Positions 1 to 11,423 of a stretch of DNA of 64,000 bases are shown in pieces. The position numbers were made by a program, and so were the translations under genes. Under the pieces are notes generated by a model, which was not told the origin of the DNA, searched no databases, and saw only the letters and a program-made list of their open reading frames with translations. The stretch is from Neobacillus sp. PS2-9 (GTDB taxonomy: Bacteria > Bacillota > Bacilli > Bacillales > Cytobacillaceae), in the NCBI RefSeq assembly GCF_030915525.1, contig NZ_CP133269.1, positions 4,921,001 through 4,985,000 on the forward strand, given 5' to 3'. Each line of letters starts with the position of its first letter. Positions within the stretch are counted from its first letter, which is position 1.

Positions 1-70
1 GCACTCTCAAAACTAAACAAACAAGAAACAATCAAACAAACATGTTTTGTCTGGCTCATACGTCCAGCTT

Positions 71-1618
<1,548 letters not shown>

Positions 1619-1740
1619 TTGATTAGCTCATTTTGTTACGTTGGCTTAGTTTCATAAGAAACTAATAATTTTTGTTTGTTGACGTTTTTGTTTGTTTAGT
1701 TTTCAAAGAACAATCTCTGTTACTTCTTTTTCAGAAGCAA

Positions 1741-1776
1741 CTTTATTACTATATCATATCGCTTCACGCATGTCAA
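1741..1776 (-). promoter_or_regulatory. rrn promoter P2
   Basis: On the minus strand, -35 TTGACA (1771-1776), a 17-nt spacer and -10 TATAGT (1748-1753), placing initiation near 1741 upstream of the 16S leader (1619-1740). This is a near-consensus sigma-A promoter and the promoter-proximal one of a tandem pair, as usual for Bacillus rrn operons. Confidence 0.8.
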
Positions 1777-1831
1777 TCAACTTATCGAAGTTTTTATTAT
1801 CGATATGTTGTTAACGCGTCATTAACGACTG

Positions 1832-1867
1832 CTTTAATATAATACCACCGTACGCCCAACACGTCAA
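1832..1867 (-). promoter_or_regulatory. rrn promoter P1
   Basis: On the minus strand, -35 TTGACG (1862-1867), 17-nt spacer and -10 TATTAT (1839-1844). It lies about 90 bp upstream of P2, giving the tandem arrangement typical of Bacillus rRNA operons. Confidence 0.75.
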
Positions 1868-2137
1868 CAACATATTTATATTCCTTGGCTCATCTCGTAA
1901 ACTTATTGCTTTCTGTATGATTTATATCCACATTAAACGGCGACTTCATACCGGGTTGAGGAATTTTAGGAATTACGACTGAAGTGCAACAACCTTTGCG
2001 AAAACAGCCTATTTTTTTATTTCTTCTATAATATATACACTAAAAAGACAGGCGTTTATCCTGGCTCAAGTATCTTCCTTTCAAATTATGTATTGATACA
2101 CCTCTTGAAGTACCTTTTTTATATGTTTTTCTTTCTT

Positions 2138-2250
2138 ACTCGTCACTTTCGATGATTTACTCGTCAAATTATATGATTTACTCGTCTATTTTCTATTTTA
2201 CTCGTCAACCTTCAAACTTTACTCGTCAATTCCCTCATTTTACTCACCAA
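2138..2250. repeat. Phased array of ACTCGTC motifs, 20-21 bp period
   Basis: The heptamer ACTCGTC, usually inside TTTACTCGTCAA, starts at 2138, 2159, 2180, 2200 and 2221, with a degenerate copy (ACTCACC) at 2242. Steps are 21, 21, 20, 21 and 21 bp and the bases between copies are not conserved. It lies between the rrn promoters and the ptsG terminator. The rest of the gap (1870-2137) shows no gene. Related arrays with other motifs occur at 38492 and 45742. Confidence 0.85.
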
Positions 2251-2283
2251 TTTATAAACTACACCCTTTATCAAAGACTTTGG

Positions 2284-2316
2284 TAAAAAAAAGAAAGCCG
2301 GCTCACGGCCGGCTTC
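2284..2316 (-). terminator. Terminator of ptsG
   Basis: GC-rich hairpin on the minus strand (arms GAAGCCGGC and GCCGGCTTT) followed by a run of T residues, directly after the ptsG stop codon. Classic intrinsic terminator. Confidence 0.9.
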
Positions 2317-2319
2317 CCA

Positions 2320-4368
2320 TTACTTTGTGATCTTAATAATACCTTCTTGTTTTACATCAACAAGACCTTGTTTTTCGATTACAATCTTTTCACCTTCAGC
2401 AAGGTTTGTGAAGACAATTGGAGTAATCGTGGATGTTGCATGTTCTTTAATATAATCTAGATCCACTTTTAATAGCGGCTGTCCCTTTACAACACGGTCA
2501 TTCTCAGAAACCAATGTTTCAAACCCTTGGCCCTTTAAGTTAACGGTATCAATACCCACGTGGATAAGGATTTCGCGTCCGCCGTCAGATAAGATTCCAA
2601 TCGCATGCTTTGTAGGGAATAGATTGACAATCTTTCCATCAACAGGTGATACCACTAATCCTTCTGAAGGAACAATTGCAAACCCGTCACCCATCATTTT
2701 TCCTGCAAAAACTTGGTCAGGAACTTCAGTAATTTCTTTAATTTCCCCTTTAATAGGAGCAACAAATACTTCGTTAGCTTTGGCTTGCGTTGGAGCTGCA
2801 ACCGGAGCCACTTCTTGCTTTTCTACATTTACTGTAGTTGCGCTTGGTCTTTTTCCAGCCATAATATCTTTCATTTGACCTTTAATAGTTTCAGAACGTG
2901 GTCCGAAGATCGCTTGAATATTGTTACCCACTTCAAGTACTCCTGCCGCACCTAATTTTTTCAATTGGTTTTTATCTACATCCTTAATATCATTAACAGA
3001 AACACGAAGACGTGTAATACATGCATCAAGGTGAGAGATGTTTTCTTTACCACCCATTGCTGCTAAAATGTTAGCCGCTAAATCACCAGAACCTGCTTTA
3101 CCTGTTTGTACCTGGTCTTCTTCTTCTTCTAATTCACGTCCAGGAGTTTTTAAATTAAACTTACGAATTGCAAAACGGAAACCGAAGTAGTAAATCACAG
3201 CAAACACTAAACCAACTGGGATAACAATCCAAGCGTGTGTTTGTGGGTTGATTAATCCGAATAGGATGTAGTCAATTAAACCACCGGAGAATGTCATACC
3301 GATTTTTACATCTAATAAATGCATAACCATAAATGATAACCCAGCGAAGATCGCGTGGATACCGAATAGAAGTGGTGCTACGAATAAGAATGAGAATTCA
3401 ATTGGTTCTGTAATACCAGTTAAGAAAGAGGTTAAAGCAGCAGATGCCATTAATCCCCCAACGAACACTTTCTTCTCAGGTCTTGCTTCATGATAAATCG
3501 CTAATGCGGCAGCAGGTAAACCAAACATCATGAATGGGAATTTACCTGTCATGAATGTACCAGCAGTTAGATTTTTCACATGGTCAGAAATCTGCGCCAT
3601 GAATATACGCTGGTCACCGTGAACCACTTGACCCGCTTTTGTTGTATAGTTGCCAAATTCAAACCAGAATGGAGAATAGAAAATATGGTGTAAACCAAAT
3701 GGAATTAACGAACGTTCAATTACTCCAAAAACAAAGGCAGAAAGAGTCAGGTTTGCATTAACCATGTTATTTGAGAATGCATTCAATCCAGATTGGATTG
3801 GTGGCCAAATAACGAGCATTAGTAATCCCAATAGGATCGCTGTTCCTGCCGTAACGATTGGAACAAAACGTTTACCAGCAAAGAATCCTAAATAAGATGG
3901 TAATTCAATTTCAAAGAACTTATTATACAAAGTCGCGGCAATAATACCAACGATAATCCCTCCAAACACTCCCGTTTGAAGAGTTGGAATTCCTAGGACA
4001 CTCACGTAGTTTGTGCCATTGATTTCTTTAGGGTCAATTCCTAAAACAGTACCCATTGTTACATTCATAATTAAATAACCAATGATTGCTGCTAGTCCGG
4101 CTGTACCTTCTCCACCAGCTAAACCTATAGCAACACCTACCGCGAAAAGGAGCGGAAGATTACCAAAGACAATATCTCCAGCATTTTTCATAACTGATGC
4201 CACCATCGCTACAGCACTGTTATCTAAGAATGGTGCTAAATCTAATAGGGCTGGATTTACAAGGGCAGCACCTAAAGCAAGTAAAATCCCAGCAGCCGGT
4301 AAAAGTGCAACCGGCAACATTAAAGCTTTACCAACTTTTTGCAATACACCGAAAGCATTTTTAAACAT
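2320..4368 (-). CDS. ptsG: Glucose-specific PTS transporter EIICBA
   Basis: Phosphoenolpyruvate-dependent glucose uptake: a membrane permease that phosphorylates glucose on entry. It has 682 residues (B. subtilis PtsG 699). Order: EIIC membrane domain about 1-400 with the [10 protein letters not shown] motif; EIIB about 426-505 with phospho-Cys450 in [12 protein letters not shown] about 535-675 with His588 (TKHAIG) and the phospho-acceptor His603 (LIHVGID). The Shine-Dalgarno AGGAGG precedes the ATG. It lies downstream of glcT, separated by an antiterminator/terminator leader, so expression should depend on glucose through GlcT. EIICBA order and the GlcT leader make glucose much more likely than N-acetylglucosamine. 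Confidence 0.95.
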   Translation of the reverse strand: MFKNAFGVLQKVGKALMLPVALLPAAGILLALGAALVNPALLDLAPFLDNSAVAMVASVMKNAGDIVFGNLPLLFAVGVAIGLAGGEGTAGLAAIIGYLIMNVTMGTVLGIDPKEINGTNYVSVLGIPTLQTGVFGGIIVGIIAATLYNKFFEIELPSYLGFFAGKRFVPIVTAGTAILLGLLMLVIWPPIQSGLNAFSNNMVNANLTLSAFVFGVIERSLIPFGLHHIFYSPFWFEFGNYTTKAGQVVHGDQRIFMAQISDHVKNLTAGTFMTGKFPFMMFGLPAAALAIYHEARPEKKVFVGGLMASAALTSFLTGITEPIEFSFLFVAPLLFGIHAIFAGLSFMVMHLLDVKIGMTFSGGLIDYILFGLINPQTHAWIVIPVGLVFAVIYYFGFRFAIRKFNLKTPGRELEEEEDQVQTGKAGSGDLAANILAAMGGKENISHLDACITRLRVSVNDIKDVDKNQLKKLGAAGVLEVGNNIQAIFGPRSETIKGQMKDIMAGKRPSATTVNVEKQEVAPVAAPTQAKANEVFVAPIKGEIKEITEVPDQVFAGKMMGDGFAIVPSEGLVVSPVDGKIVNLFPTKHAIGILSDGGREILIHVGIDTVNLKGQGFETLVSENDRVVKGQPLLKVDLDYIKEHATSTITPIVFTNLAEGEKIVIEKQGLVDVKQEGIIKITK

Positions 4369-4433
4369 AAATGTTACCTCCTAAATATTTTTCTAGGCTC
4401 ATAAAGCGGTTACATTATTGGTAAAAATACCAA

Positions 4434-4529
4434 CAAAAAAAGGCATGAGTAAAAGTTCAATTGAATGCAGGCTATGGGTATAGATTACCCCTAAACCTTC
4501 AATTCAATTAATACTTTTCACTCATGCCT
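4434..4529 (-). promoter_or_regulatory. GlcT-type antiterminator (RAT) overlapping a terminator
   Basis: The leader of ptsG on the minus strand contains a long hairpin: AGGCATGAGT at one end (4520-4529) pairs with ACTCATGCCT at the other (4441-4450), with AATTGAA/TTCAATT stretches inside, followed by a T run at 4434-4440. In B. subtilis, non-phosphorylated GlcT binds a RAT hairpin overlapping such a terminator and allows read-through. The position between glcT and ptsG supports that role; the exact RAT boundaries are inferred. Confidence 0.8.
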
Positions 4530-4560
4530 GATCGAATCAGTAACACGTAAAAAATAATAG

Positions 4561-5403
4561 CTATTTAAATTTATGTTGAAGTCGCTGCAGATGCATCGTT
4601 AGATACACTGCTTCTGCATCAAAAACCTTCATTTTTAATGTTTGCTGCATCACTTTAATGAGCTTCCATGAGAGATTATAACACACAGGATATTCTTCTT
4701 TCAAGAGGGAAGCTATTTTTTCTGGTTCCTCTACTTTTTCCCCTTTGACTACTCTCTCAATAGCAAACCGCAAGTGACGAACAAGCCTCATATAATCAAT
4801 GCTTTCTTTATCAATCTCTATTTCAAACTGCTCTTCGACCATTTTGACCAGCCGGCTGACAAGCTGTGAATATTGATTCACGTCGGAGAGGTTTCTGTTG
4901 GTCACAGCACTATGAATATGGAGGGCGATAAATCCGACTTCCCCAATTGGTAGGTCAATCCCGGTCTTTTCTTTAATCAACTCTACTACTTCTTTTGCTA
5001 TTTCAAACTCGTGGCGATAAAGAGCCTTTGTTTCCACTAAGAACGGGTTTTTCATTTCCATTCCTTGAGAAGCCCTTGTTAAGGCAAACATAAGATGGTC
5101 CGTTAATGCCACATGAATATGTTCATTTAGCGTCGAATGGGTTCTTTGCTTGATTAAATCCATGGCGGAAATAATCACTTCTAAAAACTCATTATCGATA
5201 AACGGAAGTAGTTTAATGTAATTTTCCTGTTCTTTTTCATTTTCAAGGACAAAAAGCTTTTCGATTACATCTGTATCAATATAATCACCGCGTTTTCGAT
5301 TGAAGCCAATGCCCTTTCCAATGACAACCACTTCTTCGTAGGAAGGGTGTTCAGCAATAATGACATTGTTATTTAACACTTTATCAATTAATAAACTTGC
5401 CAA
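4561..5403 (-). CDS. glcT: PTS-controlled transcriptional antiterminator GlcT
   Basis: RNA-binding antiterminator of the BglG/LicT family. Order: CAT RNA-binding domain about 1-60 (KVLNNNVII, GKGIGF), then two PRD domains carrying the regulatory histidines phosphorylated by the PTS. The start is taken as TTG at 5403: a strong Shine-Dalgarno (GGGAGG) lies about 7 nt upstream, and the ATG at 5421 is itself part of that purine-rich stretch. This gives 280 residues, close to the B. subtilis protein. It lies just upstream of the ptsG leader it is expected to control. The 5422-5707 gap holds a repeat element and the pbuG terminator. Confidence 0.93.
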   Translation of the reverse strand: MASLLIDKVLNNNVIIAEHPSYEEVVVIGKGIGFNRKRGDYIDTDVIEKLFVLENEKEQENYIKLLPFIDNEFLEVIISAMDLIKQRTHSTLNEHIHVALTDHLMFALTRASQGMEMKNPFLVETKALYRHEFEIAKEVVELIKEKTGIDLPIGEVGFIALHIHSAVTNRNLSDVNQYSQLVSRLVKMVEEQFEIEIDKESIDYMRLVRHLRFAIERVVKGEKVEEPEKIASLLKEEYPVCYNLSWKLIKVMQQTLKMKVFDAEAVYLTMHLQRLQHKFK

Positions 5404-5519
5404 ACCCTTCCCTCCCCTCATACCATGTTTATCTTAGTATTATCATGTTATAAGAGGTGAATCAGGAAGTCAACGACAAAGTTCGACAACCATGTGACAA
5501 ATAACTGGTAATCAAGAAA

Positions 5520-5640
5520 TGCGCAAGCGCCTTGGTCAGCCCCGACAGGCAAATGTTCTTCGGCAAGAAAGTCCGCCTTTTGACTTTTATTGCCGAAGGT
5601 TATTTGACCCGAGGGGCTAGGCGCTGGAGCTGGACCATTC
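5520..5640. repeat. Imperfect palindromic repeat element (about 120 bp)
   Basis: Long inverted repeat: GCGCAAGCGCCT and AGCCCC near one end match GGGGCT and AGGCGC near the other, and GACTTTTATTGCCGAAG pairs with CTTCGGCAAGAAAGTC inside. It resembles palindromic intergenic elements I recall as common in Bacillus genomes. The apparent reading frame through it is not a gene. No transposase is associated. Confidence 0.7.
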
Positions 5641-5670
5641 TCGAAGTCGAAGTTTATACTTTTATACTAC

Positions 5671-5700
5671 AAAAAAAGAGCTGCAGCGTGGCAGCTCTTC
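5671..5700 (-). terminator. Terminator of pbuG
   Basis: Minus-strand hairpin AGAGCTGC-CACGC-GCAGCTCT followed by seven T residues, directly after the pbuG stop. Confidence 0.9.
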
Positions 5701-5707
5701 AACTTAT

Positions 5708-7036
5708 TTATTTTAAGAATATAAAATACAGAACAAAGATGACAAAGAAGAAGTACATGATCGGATTGATTTCTTTTACCCTTCCTTTAACAATCATGGT
5801 GATTGGATAAAAGATAAAGCCTACCGCAATCCCCGTTGCAATGCTGTATGATAGCGGCATCGCGATCATCGTTAAGAACGCAGGCACGGCAATCTCAAAA
5901 CGTTGCCAGTCAATTTTTCCTAAAGATGAAACCATCAACACCCCAACAATGATAAGGGCTGGTGCCGTTACAGGTGCAGTTACTACAGATAATAACGGAA
6001 AGAAAAATAGCGATAAGATGAACATACCTGCTGTGACTAAAGAAGCAAACCCTGTTCTAGCACCAGAAGCAACCCCAGCTGATGATTCGATATATGAAGT
6101 CGTTGTTGATGTACCAAGAACGGCACCTACACTCGTTGCAATCGAATCAGAAATCAACGCACGGCCTGCACGAGGCAGCTTATTGTCTTTCATAATACCC
6201 GCTTGGTTCGCAACTGCTACCAGGGTTCCTGCGTTATCAAAGAAATCTACAAACAAGAAAGTTAAGATAATTCCAAGCATCGATGTTGTGTAAAAAGAAC
6301 TGTCACCGAAGGAAGAGAATGCAGCACCGAATGTCGGCGCTAAGCTTGGCACCGTATCAACTACTTGATGTGGTACCTTGATTAAATCAAAAATCATTCC
6401 AACTATAACGGTGATCACCATTCCAAAGAATACGGCGCCATTAATTCCTCTAGTCATCATAATAACTGTAATAAGAATTCCAAAGATTGAAAGTAGTGTA
6501 TTACCCGCTGTTAAATCGCCGAGCCCTACAAGTGTCGCATCGTTATTTACAATAATTCCTGCATTTTGTAAGCCGATAAATGTGATGAACAAACCAATTC
6601 CTGCACCAACAGCGTGCTTTAGATCAATCGGAATCGCATTAATAATTTTTTCACGAAGTCCAGTCAGAGTTAATAAGAAGAAAAACACCCCAGAAATAAG
6701 GACTGCGCCAAGTGCATGCTGCCATGGAATCCCGCTTCCTAATACAACTGTGTAAGCAAAGAAAGCATTTAATCCCATACCAGGTGCCAAAGCCAATGGA
6801 TACTTACCAAGGAGCCCCATGATAATGGATCCTAATGCAGATGCTAAGGCTGTTGCCACAAATACCGCACCATAATCCATTCTTAACGCATCTGGAAAGT
6901 CTTTTATAGAAGCAAGCGATAAAGTTAACGGGTTTACGACTAAAATATAAGCCATCGCCAAGAAGGTCGTAATTCCCCCAATAAATTCGCGGCGGTAATT
7001 TGTACCGTATTTTTCAAACTCAAAATATTTGTGCAT
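5708..7036 (-). CDS. pbuG: Guanine/hypoxanthine permease (AzgA-like)
   Basis: Purine-base proton symporter of the cytoplasmic membrane, 442 residues (B. subtilis PbuG 440) with about 12-14 hydrophobic helices. The N-terminus (FEKYGTNYRREF, GGITTFLAMAYILVVNP) and the APGMGLNAFFAY segment are typical of the AzgA/NCS2-like family. It imports guanine and hypoxanthine for salvage. It is a single-gene unit with its own promoter, a PurBox-like pair and a guanine riboswitch upstream and a terminator downstream, so transcription should stop when guanine is plentiful. It follows guaA as in B. subtilis. Confidence 0.94.
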   Translation of the reverse strand: MHKYFEFEKYGTNYRREFIGGITTFLAMAYILVVNPLTLSLASIKDFPDALRMDYGAVFVATALASALGSIIMGLLGKYPLALAPGMGLNAFFAYTVVLGSGIPWQHALGAVLISGVFFFLLTLTGLREKIINAIPIDLKHAVGAGIGLFITFIGLQNAGIIVNNDATLVGLGDLTAGNTLLSIFGILITVIMMTRGINGAVFFGMVITVIVGMIFDLIKVPHQVVDTVPSLAPTFGAAFSSFGDSSFYTTSMLGIILTFLFVDFFDNAGTLVAVANQAGIMKDNKLPRAGRALISDSIATSVGAVLGTSTTTSYIESSAGVASGARTGFASLVTAGMFILSLFFFPLLSVVTAPVTAPALIIVGVLMVSSLGKIDWQRFEIAVPAFLTMIAMPLSYSIATGIAVGFIFYPITMIVKGRVKEINPIMYFFFVIFVLYFIFLK

Positions 7037-7065
7037 GTTCTTTTCCCCCTAAAAATCTCTGTTTT

Positions 7066-7235
7066 TTACAACAAAAAACGCTCCGATATTTTCTACCGGA
7101 GCGTTGACGTGGGCAAAGATAATTAACAGAGGAAAGAGAAACCCCTCTCTATTAATCACTGCCTCGTAGTCAAGCCATTTACGGTGGCTCGGTAGAAACT
7201 TTTGGGCCATATTCCCAATATTATACGACGTGATT
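7066..7235 (-). promoter_or_regulatory. Guanine riboswitch of pbuG with terminator
   Basis: Minus-strand purine aptamer at about 7158-7235: GTTTCTACCG in the J2/3-P3 region, CCGTAAATGG in loop 3 and GACTACG closing P1. The base equivalent to position 74 is C (GACTAC), which specifies guanine/hypoxanthine rather than adenine. It is followed by a terminator hairpin (ACGCTCCG/CGGAGCGT, about 7079-7105) and a T run. Guanine binding should favour termination. Confidence 0.93.
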
Positions 7236-7259
7236 CGACAATCTATTCATTTCTCTATT

Positions 7260-7288
7260 ATCATAACAGCATAAATATTCTTCGTCAA
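7260..7288 (-). promoter_or_regulatory. pbuG promoter
   Basis: Minus strand: -35 TTGACG (7283-7288), 17-nt spacer and -10 TATGAT (7260-7265), just upstream of the riboswitch. Confidence 0.75.
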
Positions 7289-7289
7289 C

Positions 7290-7340
7290 ATAAAATACGA
7301 ACGATTTTTATAAAAATATAAAAATCGTTCGTATATAAGC
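7290..7340. promoter_or_regulatory. PurBox-like inverted pair (PurR operator)
   Basis: Two inverted copies of TACGAACGATTTTTATA around 7295-7334 form a 40-nt palindrome directly upstream of the pbuG -35 box. The CGAAC cores lie 24 nt apart in inverted orientation, close to the PurBox pairs bound by PurR in B. subtilis, where pbuG belongs to the PurR regulon. The hairpin could also help terminate guaA, although it lacks a T run. Confidence 0.6.
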
Positions 7341-7363
7341 AACGCCATAAAATCACTCGACTA

Positions 7364-8911
7364 TTATTCCCACTCAATGGTTGCTGGCGGCTTACTAGTG
7401 ATATCGTAAACCACTCGGTTTACATGTGCCACTTCATTGACAATTCTCGTGGAGATCACTTCAAGGACATCCCAAGGAATTCTTGCCCAATCCGAAGTCA
7501 TCCCATCAATGGAGGTAACTGCACGAATCCCAATGGTGTAATCATAGGTTCTGGCATCCCCCATGACACCAACACTGCGGATGTCTGGAAGCACGGTAAA
7601 GTACTGCCAGATTTCTCGATCAAGACCTGCATTCTTGATTTCTTCTCGTAGAATCCAATCTGATTCACGAACAATTTCCAGTTTATCTTCAGAAATGGCC
7701 CCTAACACACGAATTCCAAGACCTGGACCAGGGAATGGCTGTCTCCAAACGATTTCATCTGGTATACCGAGCTCCGTTCCAAGGGCGCGAACCTCATCCT
7801 TAAACAAAGTGCTCAATGGTTCAATCAATGTAAATTGCATATCTTCTGGCAGGCCTCCCACATTGTGATGGGATTTAATCGTTTGAGCCGTAGCCGTACC
7901 ACTTTCGATGATATCTGTGTAAAGAGTTCCTTGCGCTAAAAACTCAATTCCTTCAAGCTTTGTCGCCTCATCATCGAATACATAAATAAACTCATTGCCG
8001 ATGATTTTCCGCTTCTTCTCTGGGTCAGAAACACCCTCAAGCTTTGATAGGAATCTTTCTTTGGCATCGACTTTGATAACATTCATATTGAAGCCTTCTG
8101 AAAAAGTCTTCATTACGCTTTCTGCTTCATTTTTACGAAGCAAACCATGATCAACGAAGATACACGTTAACTGGTCCCCAATTGCTTTGTGAATTAAAAC
8201 GGCAACAACGGATGAGTCTACTCCTCCACTTAACGCACAAAGAACTTTTTTGTCACCAACCCTCTCTCGGATTTTTGCCATTTCCATTTCAATGAAATTC
8301 TCCATCGACCAATCGCCGCTACAGTCACACACGTTAAAGACAAAGTTCTTAAGAAGGTCATTTCCATGAACTGAATGCTGTACCTCTGGATGGAATTGAA
8401 CCGCATAAAGCTTTCTAGCTTCATCACTCATGGCTGCAATCGGACAGGACGGGTTCGTACCGTCAACAGTAAAGCCAGCTGGCGCTTCAACCACAAGATC
8501 ACCGTGGCTCATCCAAACCACCTGCTCATCAGGTAGATCAGCAAACAATGCGGATTGATTTTGAACCGTTAAAGTCGCTTTTCCGTACTCACTATTTTTG
8601 GCTTTTTCAACCTTACCATTAAAATGAACCGTCATTAGCTGCATGCCGTAGCAAATCCCAAGAATCGGCAGACCCATTTCAAAAATGGACTCATCACAAC
8701 GGAAAGAATTTTCATCATACACACTGTTTGGTCCGCCAGAAAAAATAATTCCCTTTGGATTTAAACGGCGGATTTCTTCAGCCGTAATGGTATGCGGGTG
8801 AAGCTCACTGTATACTCCAAATTCACGAATTCGGCGTGTAATCAACTGATTGTATTGACTTCCAAAATCTAAAACAATAACCAAATCATTTTTCCCTGCC
8901 AAAACAGCCAC
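7364..8911 (-). CDS. guaA: GMP synthase (glutamine-hydrolysing)
   Basis: Converts XMP to GMP using ATP and glutamine, the last step of de novo guanine nucleotide synthesis. It has 515 residues. Order: class I glutamine amidotransferase domain (Cys87 in GICYGMQ, His174 and Glu176 in QFHPEVQ), ATP-pyrophosphatase domain (P-loop SGGVDSS at 228-234), and the C-terminal dimerisation domain ending in TIEWE. It is preceded by a guanine riboswitch and lies between the yeaC-yeaD-yebA operon and pbuG, the B. subtilis order. Product feedback through the riboswitch is expected. Confidence 0.98.
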   Translation of the reverse strand: MAVLAGKNDLVIVLDFGSQYNQLITRRIREFGVYSELHPHTITAEEIRRLNPKGIIFSGGPNSVYDENSFRCDESIFEMGLPILGICYGMQLMTVHFNGKVEKAKNSEYGKATLTVQNQSALFADLPDEQVVWMSHGDLVVEAPAGFTVDGTNPSCPIAAMSDEARKLYAVQFHPEVQHSVHGNDLLKNFVFNVCDCSGDWSMENFIEMEMAKIRERVGDKKVLCALSGGVDSSVVAVLIHKAIGDQLTCIFVDHGLLRKNEAESVMKTFSEGFNMNVIKVDAKERFLSKLEGVSDPEKKRKIIGNEFIYVFDDEATKLEGIEFLAQGTLYTDIIESGTATAQTIKSHHNVGGLPEDMQFTLIEPLSTLFKDEVRALGTELGIPDEIVWRQPFPGPGLGIRVLGAISEDKLEIVRESDWILREEIKNAGLDREIWQYFTVLPDIRSVGVMGDARTYDYTIGIRAVTSIDGMTSDWARIPWDVLEVISTRIVNEVAHVNRVVYDITSKPPATIEWE

Positions 8912-8948
8912 CTCAATCTTCTCAAGTTTTTATTAGCTTTTACCATAA

Positions 8949-9009
8949 TGAAAAAAAATAAAAAAAACTAGAATCTGCCCCCTAAAAATGTAGGAAGGCA
9001 GAATTCTAG
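8949..9009 (-). terminator. Riboswitch-controlled terminator of guaA leader
   Basis: Minus-strand hairpin CTAGAATTCTGCC ... GGCAGATTCTAG (8968-9009) followed by an almost uninterrupted T run, between the guanine aptamer and guaA. It is the expression platform of the riboswitch upstream. Confidence 0.85.
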
Positions 9010-9045
9010 TTCTCTAGTAAAAAGACCCATAGAAAAAAATCCTGC

Positions 9046-9115
9046 CTTCATAGTCAGGCCATTTACGGCGGCCCGGTAGATACTCTCGAACCCTATTTTC
9101 GAGGATATATGAAGG
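9046..9115 (-). promoter_or_regulatory. Guanine riboswitch of guaA (aptamer)
   Basis: Minus-strand purine aptamer: CTTCATAT and ATGAAG form P1, with TATCTACCGGG and CCGTAAATGG in the core and GACTATGAAG at the 3' side. The specificity base is C (GACTATG), indicating guanine. The region between the aptamer and yebA (9116-9206) holds only the presumed promoter, for which I see no clear consensus. Confidence 0.93.
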
Positions 9116-9206
9116 AAACGTACCTATTAGACTAGCTGACGCATTCAAGAAAGCAGTTGCTAGACATTGAATTAAATCATATTGTAACAATAGGTCGTTT
9201 TTCAGG

Positions 9207-11423
9207 TCAAGCGATTGTCTTTTTAATTAAATTTTCCCATAATTTATACGACTCTTCCCATGTCCCCTTCGGAAGGTGCTGATGGTACATATATTGCTCA
9301 TAATGAACCGTTAACCGCGTCATTTCCCTTGTTGAAAAAAACGTATCGATATAACGAGCATAGTTACGAAGGGTTTGATTTTCCTTTCGTTTTAATCCAT
9401 AGCGATCCAGTTGAGCCAATAAGATTAAATAGGCCTCCCCGATGCTCTCATCCTTCTTTTTAAACCTGTACCTAAGCATGACAACATATGGAACCCATTT
9501 GCCCCGGATTCGGTAAAGAATCCAGCCGATAAATGCGAGAAAAACGAGAAGGAAAACGCCCATCTTCCAATTGCTTTTAAAAGCGGTAGCTATATTTTCC
9601 CACATTTTAGTAAAATTGAATGTACTTTCTGAATCCTTTTTTGTATTTGGATCTTCCTTTTCTTCCTTTTGCGGTTTCTGTGCTAATGGAGGCGTAGCTC
9701 CTGGATTGTTTGCAGAATTCCCTACAGCTTCGTAGTTGATAATGATCTCATTACTAAAGCCCTTGGTCGGTTCAAATGGAACCCATCCTTGGTTCGGAAA
9801 GTAAACCTCTACCCAAGAGTGGGCATTATTGTTGGTCACCTCGTAAACCTGTTCACCTGAATCCTCATCACTATATTGGAGAAAATCACCGCCCGTATAA
9901 CCCTTTACCCAACGGGTTGGAATCCCCAATGTTCGAAGCATAATCGCCATCGAGGATGAGAAATTGTCACAGTATCCCCTTTTGGTATCAAATAAGAACT
10001 GATCCACATAATCATCGTTTTCACCAGGTACCGCTACATTTTTTTGGTCATAGGAATATTCCGTTTTCCCAAAGTAACTTTCCACGGCTTTTGCTTTTTC
10101 GAACCAATTTGATTTTTCCCTCGTGATTTCTTCGGCTAACACTTTCACTCGTTCTGGCAATGCCTCAGGCACCTGCGTATACTTTTTATAAAACTCCGGG
10201 TTCATGTCATTCGGATTGAAGCTTGTTGTTTTGATTAAATCAGTTGCTTTATATTTTGGCTTTTCAAATGCTAAGGTAAACACCTTTGGTGCAGCAGGCC
10301 GGTTGTCATTTTTGAAGAAACTAATCCTCTCATTGGTGGTATCAATGAAAAATTTATTCCCATCTGGATCTTGCGGGAGCATTTTCACTATTTTTTTAAT
10401 ACCTGCAGGATACATAATATAGTTGTACTTATAATTGACATGTGCCCTGACAATTACAGATTCTTTAATTGTCTCCACCGTATCTGGATAAGAAAAAACA
10501 GGGACAAGGTCTTCTTGACGAAATGAGATGGGTGTTGATCCAGATGCAAGCCAGCCCTTTCCTGTATAAGTGTCCTTTGTCTCCATCTTCCAGTACGTTT
10601 TACCATTTGCTTGATATTGAAAGGCCGGGCTACTGTCACCAATAAATGGGCCACCTAATACCGAATCATCCGTGCCATAGCCAATACGGTGGACCCCACC
10701 AGCACTTTCCTTCTTATCCTTATCATTATTAGCAGTCAGATACGGAACCGGGTCCGGCCAAATAGGGGCCGCCTTAGGAGCGGCAATCCCTACAAGCACA
10801 CTAACAGCAATCATTATTGCCAGCGGTGCCATCCATTTACGAACAAAGGAGGGATGATAAGAGACATTTTCCCTATGTATAATTCGTGAAAAGGTTAGCA
10901 TCCCCATCACAGCAAATCCTGCCACAACAGTACGCACAATGGCTATTTTTGCACTATAGGGTGTAAATGTGTCCAGTACGGTGATATAAACCAAAGTCAT
11001 AAAGAAAAAGATAAAAATTCTCTGCCTATTTAACAGCCAATAATGGATTAAGTAAACCATTAGCCATAACAAAACAAAAAACAACAATGAACGAAATTCA
11101 TTCGTGATATCATTCCATTGGCGGGTAAAAAGCAGACCGATATTATAAGCAATATCGCCGAAAAAGCTCTTCACCCAACTTGCATGGAAAAATCCTTCTT
11201 CATAATGTAATTGGTTAATTGAAAATAAAATATAAACAATTTTAATCAGAAACTGCCAGATCCACTTCAGATTTAAATAGGAAATAACAAAAGAAATCAA
11301 TAGAAAAACAATAAACATTTCGATATTTTCCGTGTTGGTTAATTTTTCTATTGGCCTAAGCCATTCCCACAGAAGTATAAACCCTAACATGTTTAATAAA
11401 AACGAAGGGATATCCCTTTTCAT
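9207..11423 (-). CDS. yebA: Membrane transglutaminase-like protein (YebA/TgpA type)
   Basis: Membrane-anchored protein with an extracytoplasmic transglutaminase-like domain, 738 residues. The first 200 residues hold several membrane helices, followed by an outer domain with the catalytic core: Cys485 (GYCDNFSS), His535 (NNAHSWVEVYF), and at the third position Glu551 (VPFEPT) where most family members have Asp. A further membrane helix at about 622-638 precedes a cytoplasmic tail. It is the last gene of a MoxR-DUF58-transglutaminase operon; its ATG shares one base with the yeaD stop (TAATG). The family is tied to cell-envelope processes but the substrate is unknown. Confidence 0.88.
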   Translation of the reverse strand: MKRDIPSFLLNMLGFILLWEWLRPIEKLTNTENIEMFIVFLLISFVISYLNLKWIWQFLIKIVYILFSINQLHYEEGFFHASWVKSFFGDIAYNIGLLFTRQWNDITNEFRSLLFFVLLWLMVYLIHYWLLNRQRIFIFFFMTLVYITVLDTFTPYSAKIAIVRTVVAGFAVMGMLTFSRIIHRENVSYHPSFVRKWMAPLAIMIAVSVLVGIAAPKAAPIWPDPVPYLTANNDKDKKESAGGVHRIGYGTDDSVLGGPFIGDSSPAFQYQANGKTYWKMETKDTYTGKGWLASGSTPISFRQEDLVPVFSYPDTVETIKESVIVRAHVNYKYNYIMYPAGIKKIVKMLPQDPDGNKFFIDTTNERISFFKNDNRPAAPKVFTLAFEKPKYKATDLIKTTSFNPNDMNPEFYKKYTQVPEALPERVKVLAEEITREKSNWFEKAKAVESYFGKTEYSYDQKNVAVPGENDDYVDQFLFDTKRGYCDNFSSSMAIMLRTLGIPTRWVKGYTGGDFLQYSDEDSGEQVYEVTNNNAHSWVEVYFPNQGWVPFEPTKGFSNEIIINYEAVGNSANNPGATPPLAQKPQKEEKEDPNTKKDSESTFNFTKMWENIATAFKSNWKMGVFLLVFLAFIGWILYRIRGKWVPYVVMLRYRFKKKDESIGEAYLILLAQLDRYGLKRKENQTLRNYARYIDTFFSTREMTRLTVHYEQYMYHQHLPKGTWEESYKLWENLIKKTIA

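Noticed and set aside
5532..5810. Possible small protein between glcT and pbuG
   Set aside because: The frame runs through a palindromic repeat and the pbuG terminator, with no ribosome-binding site.
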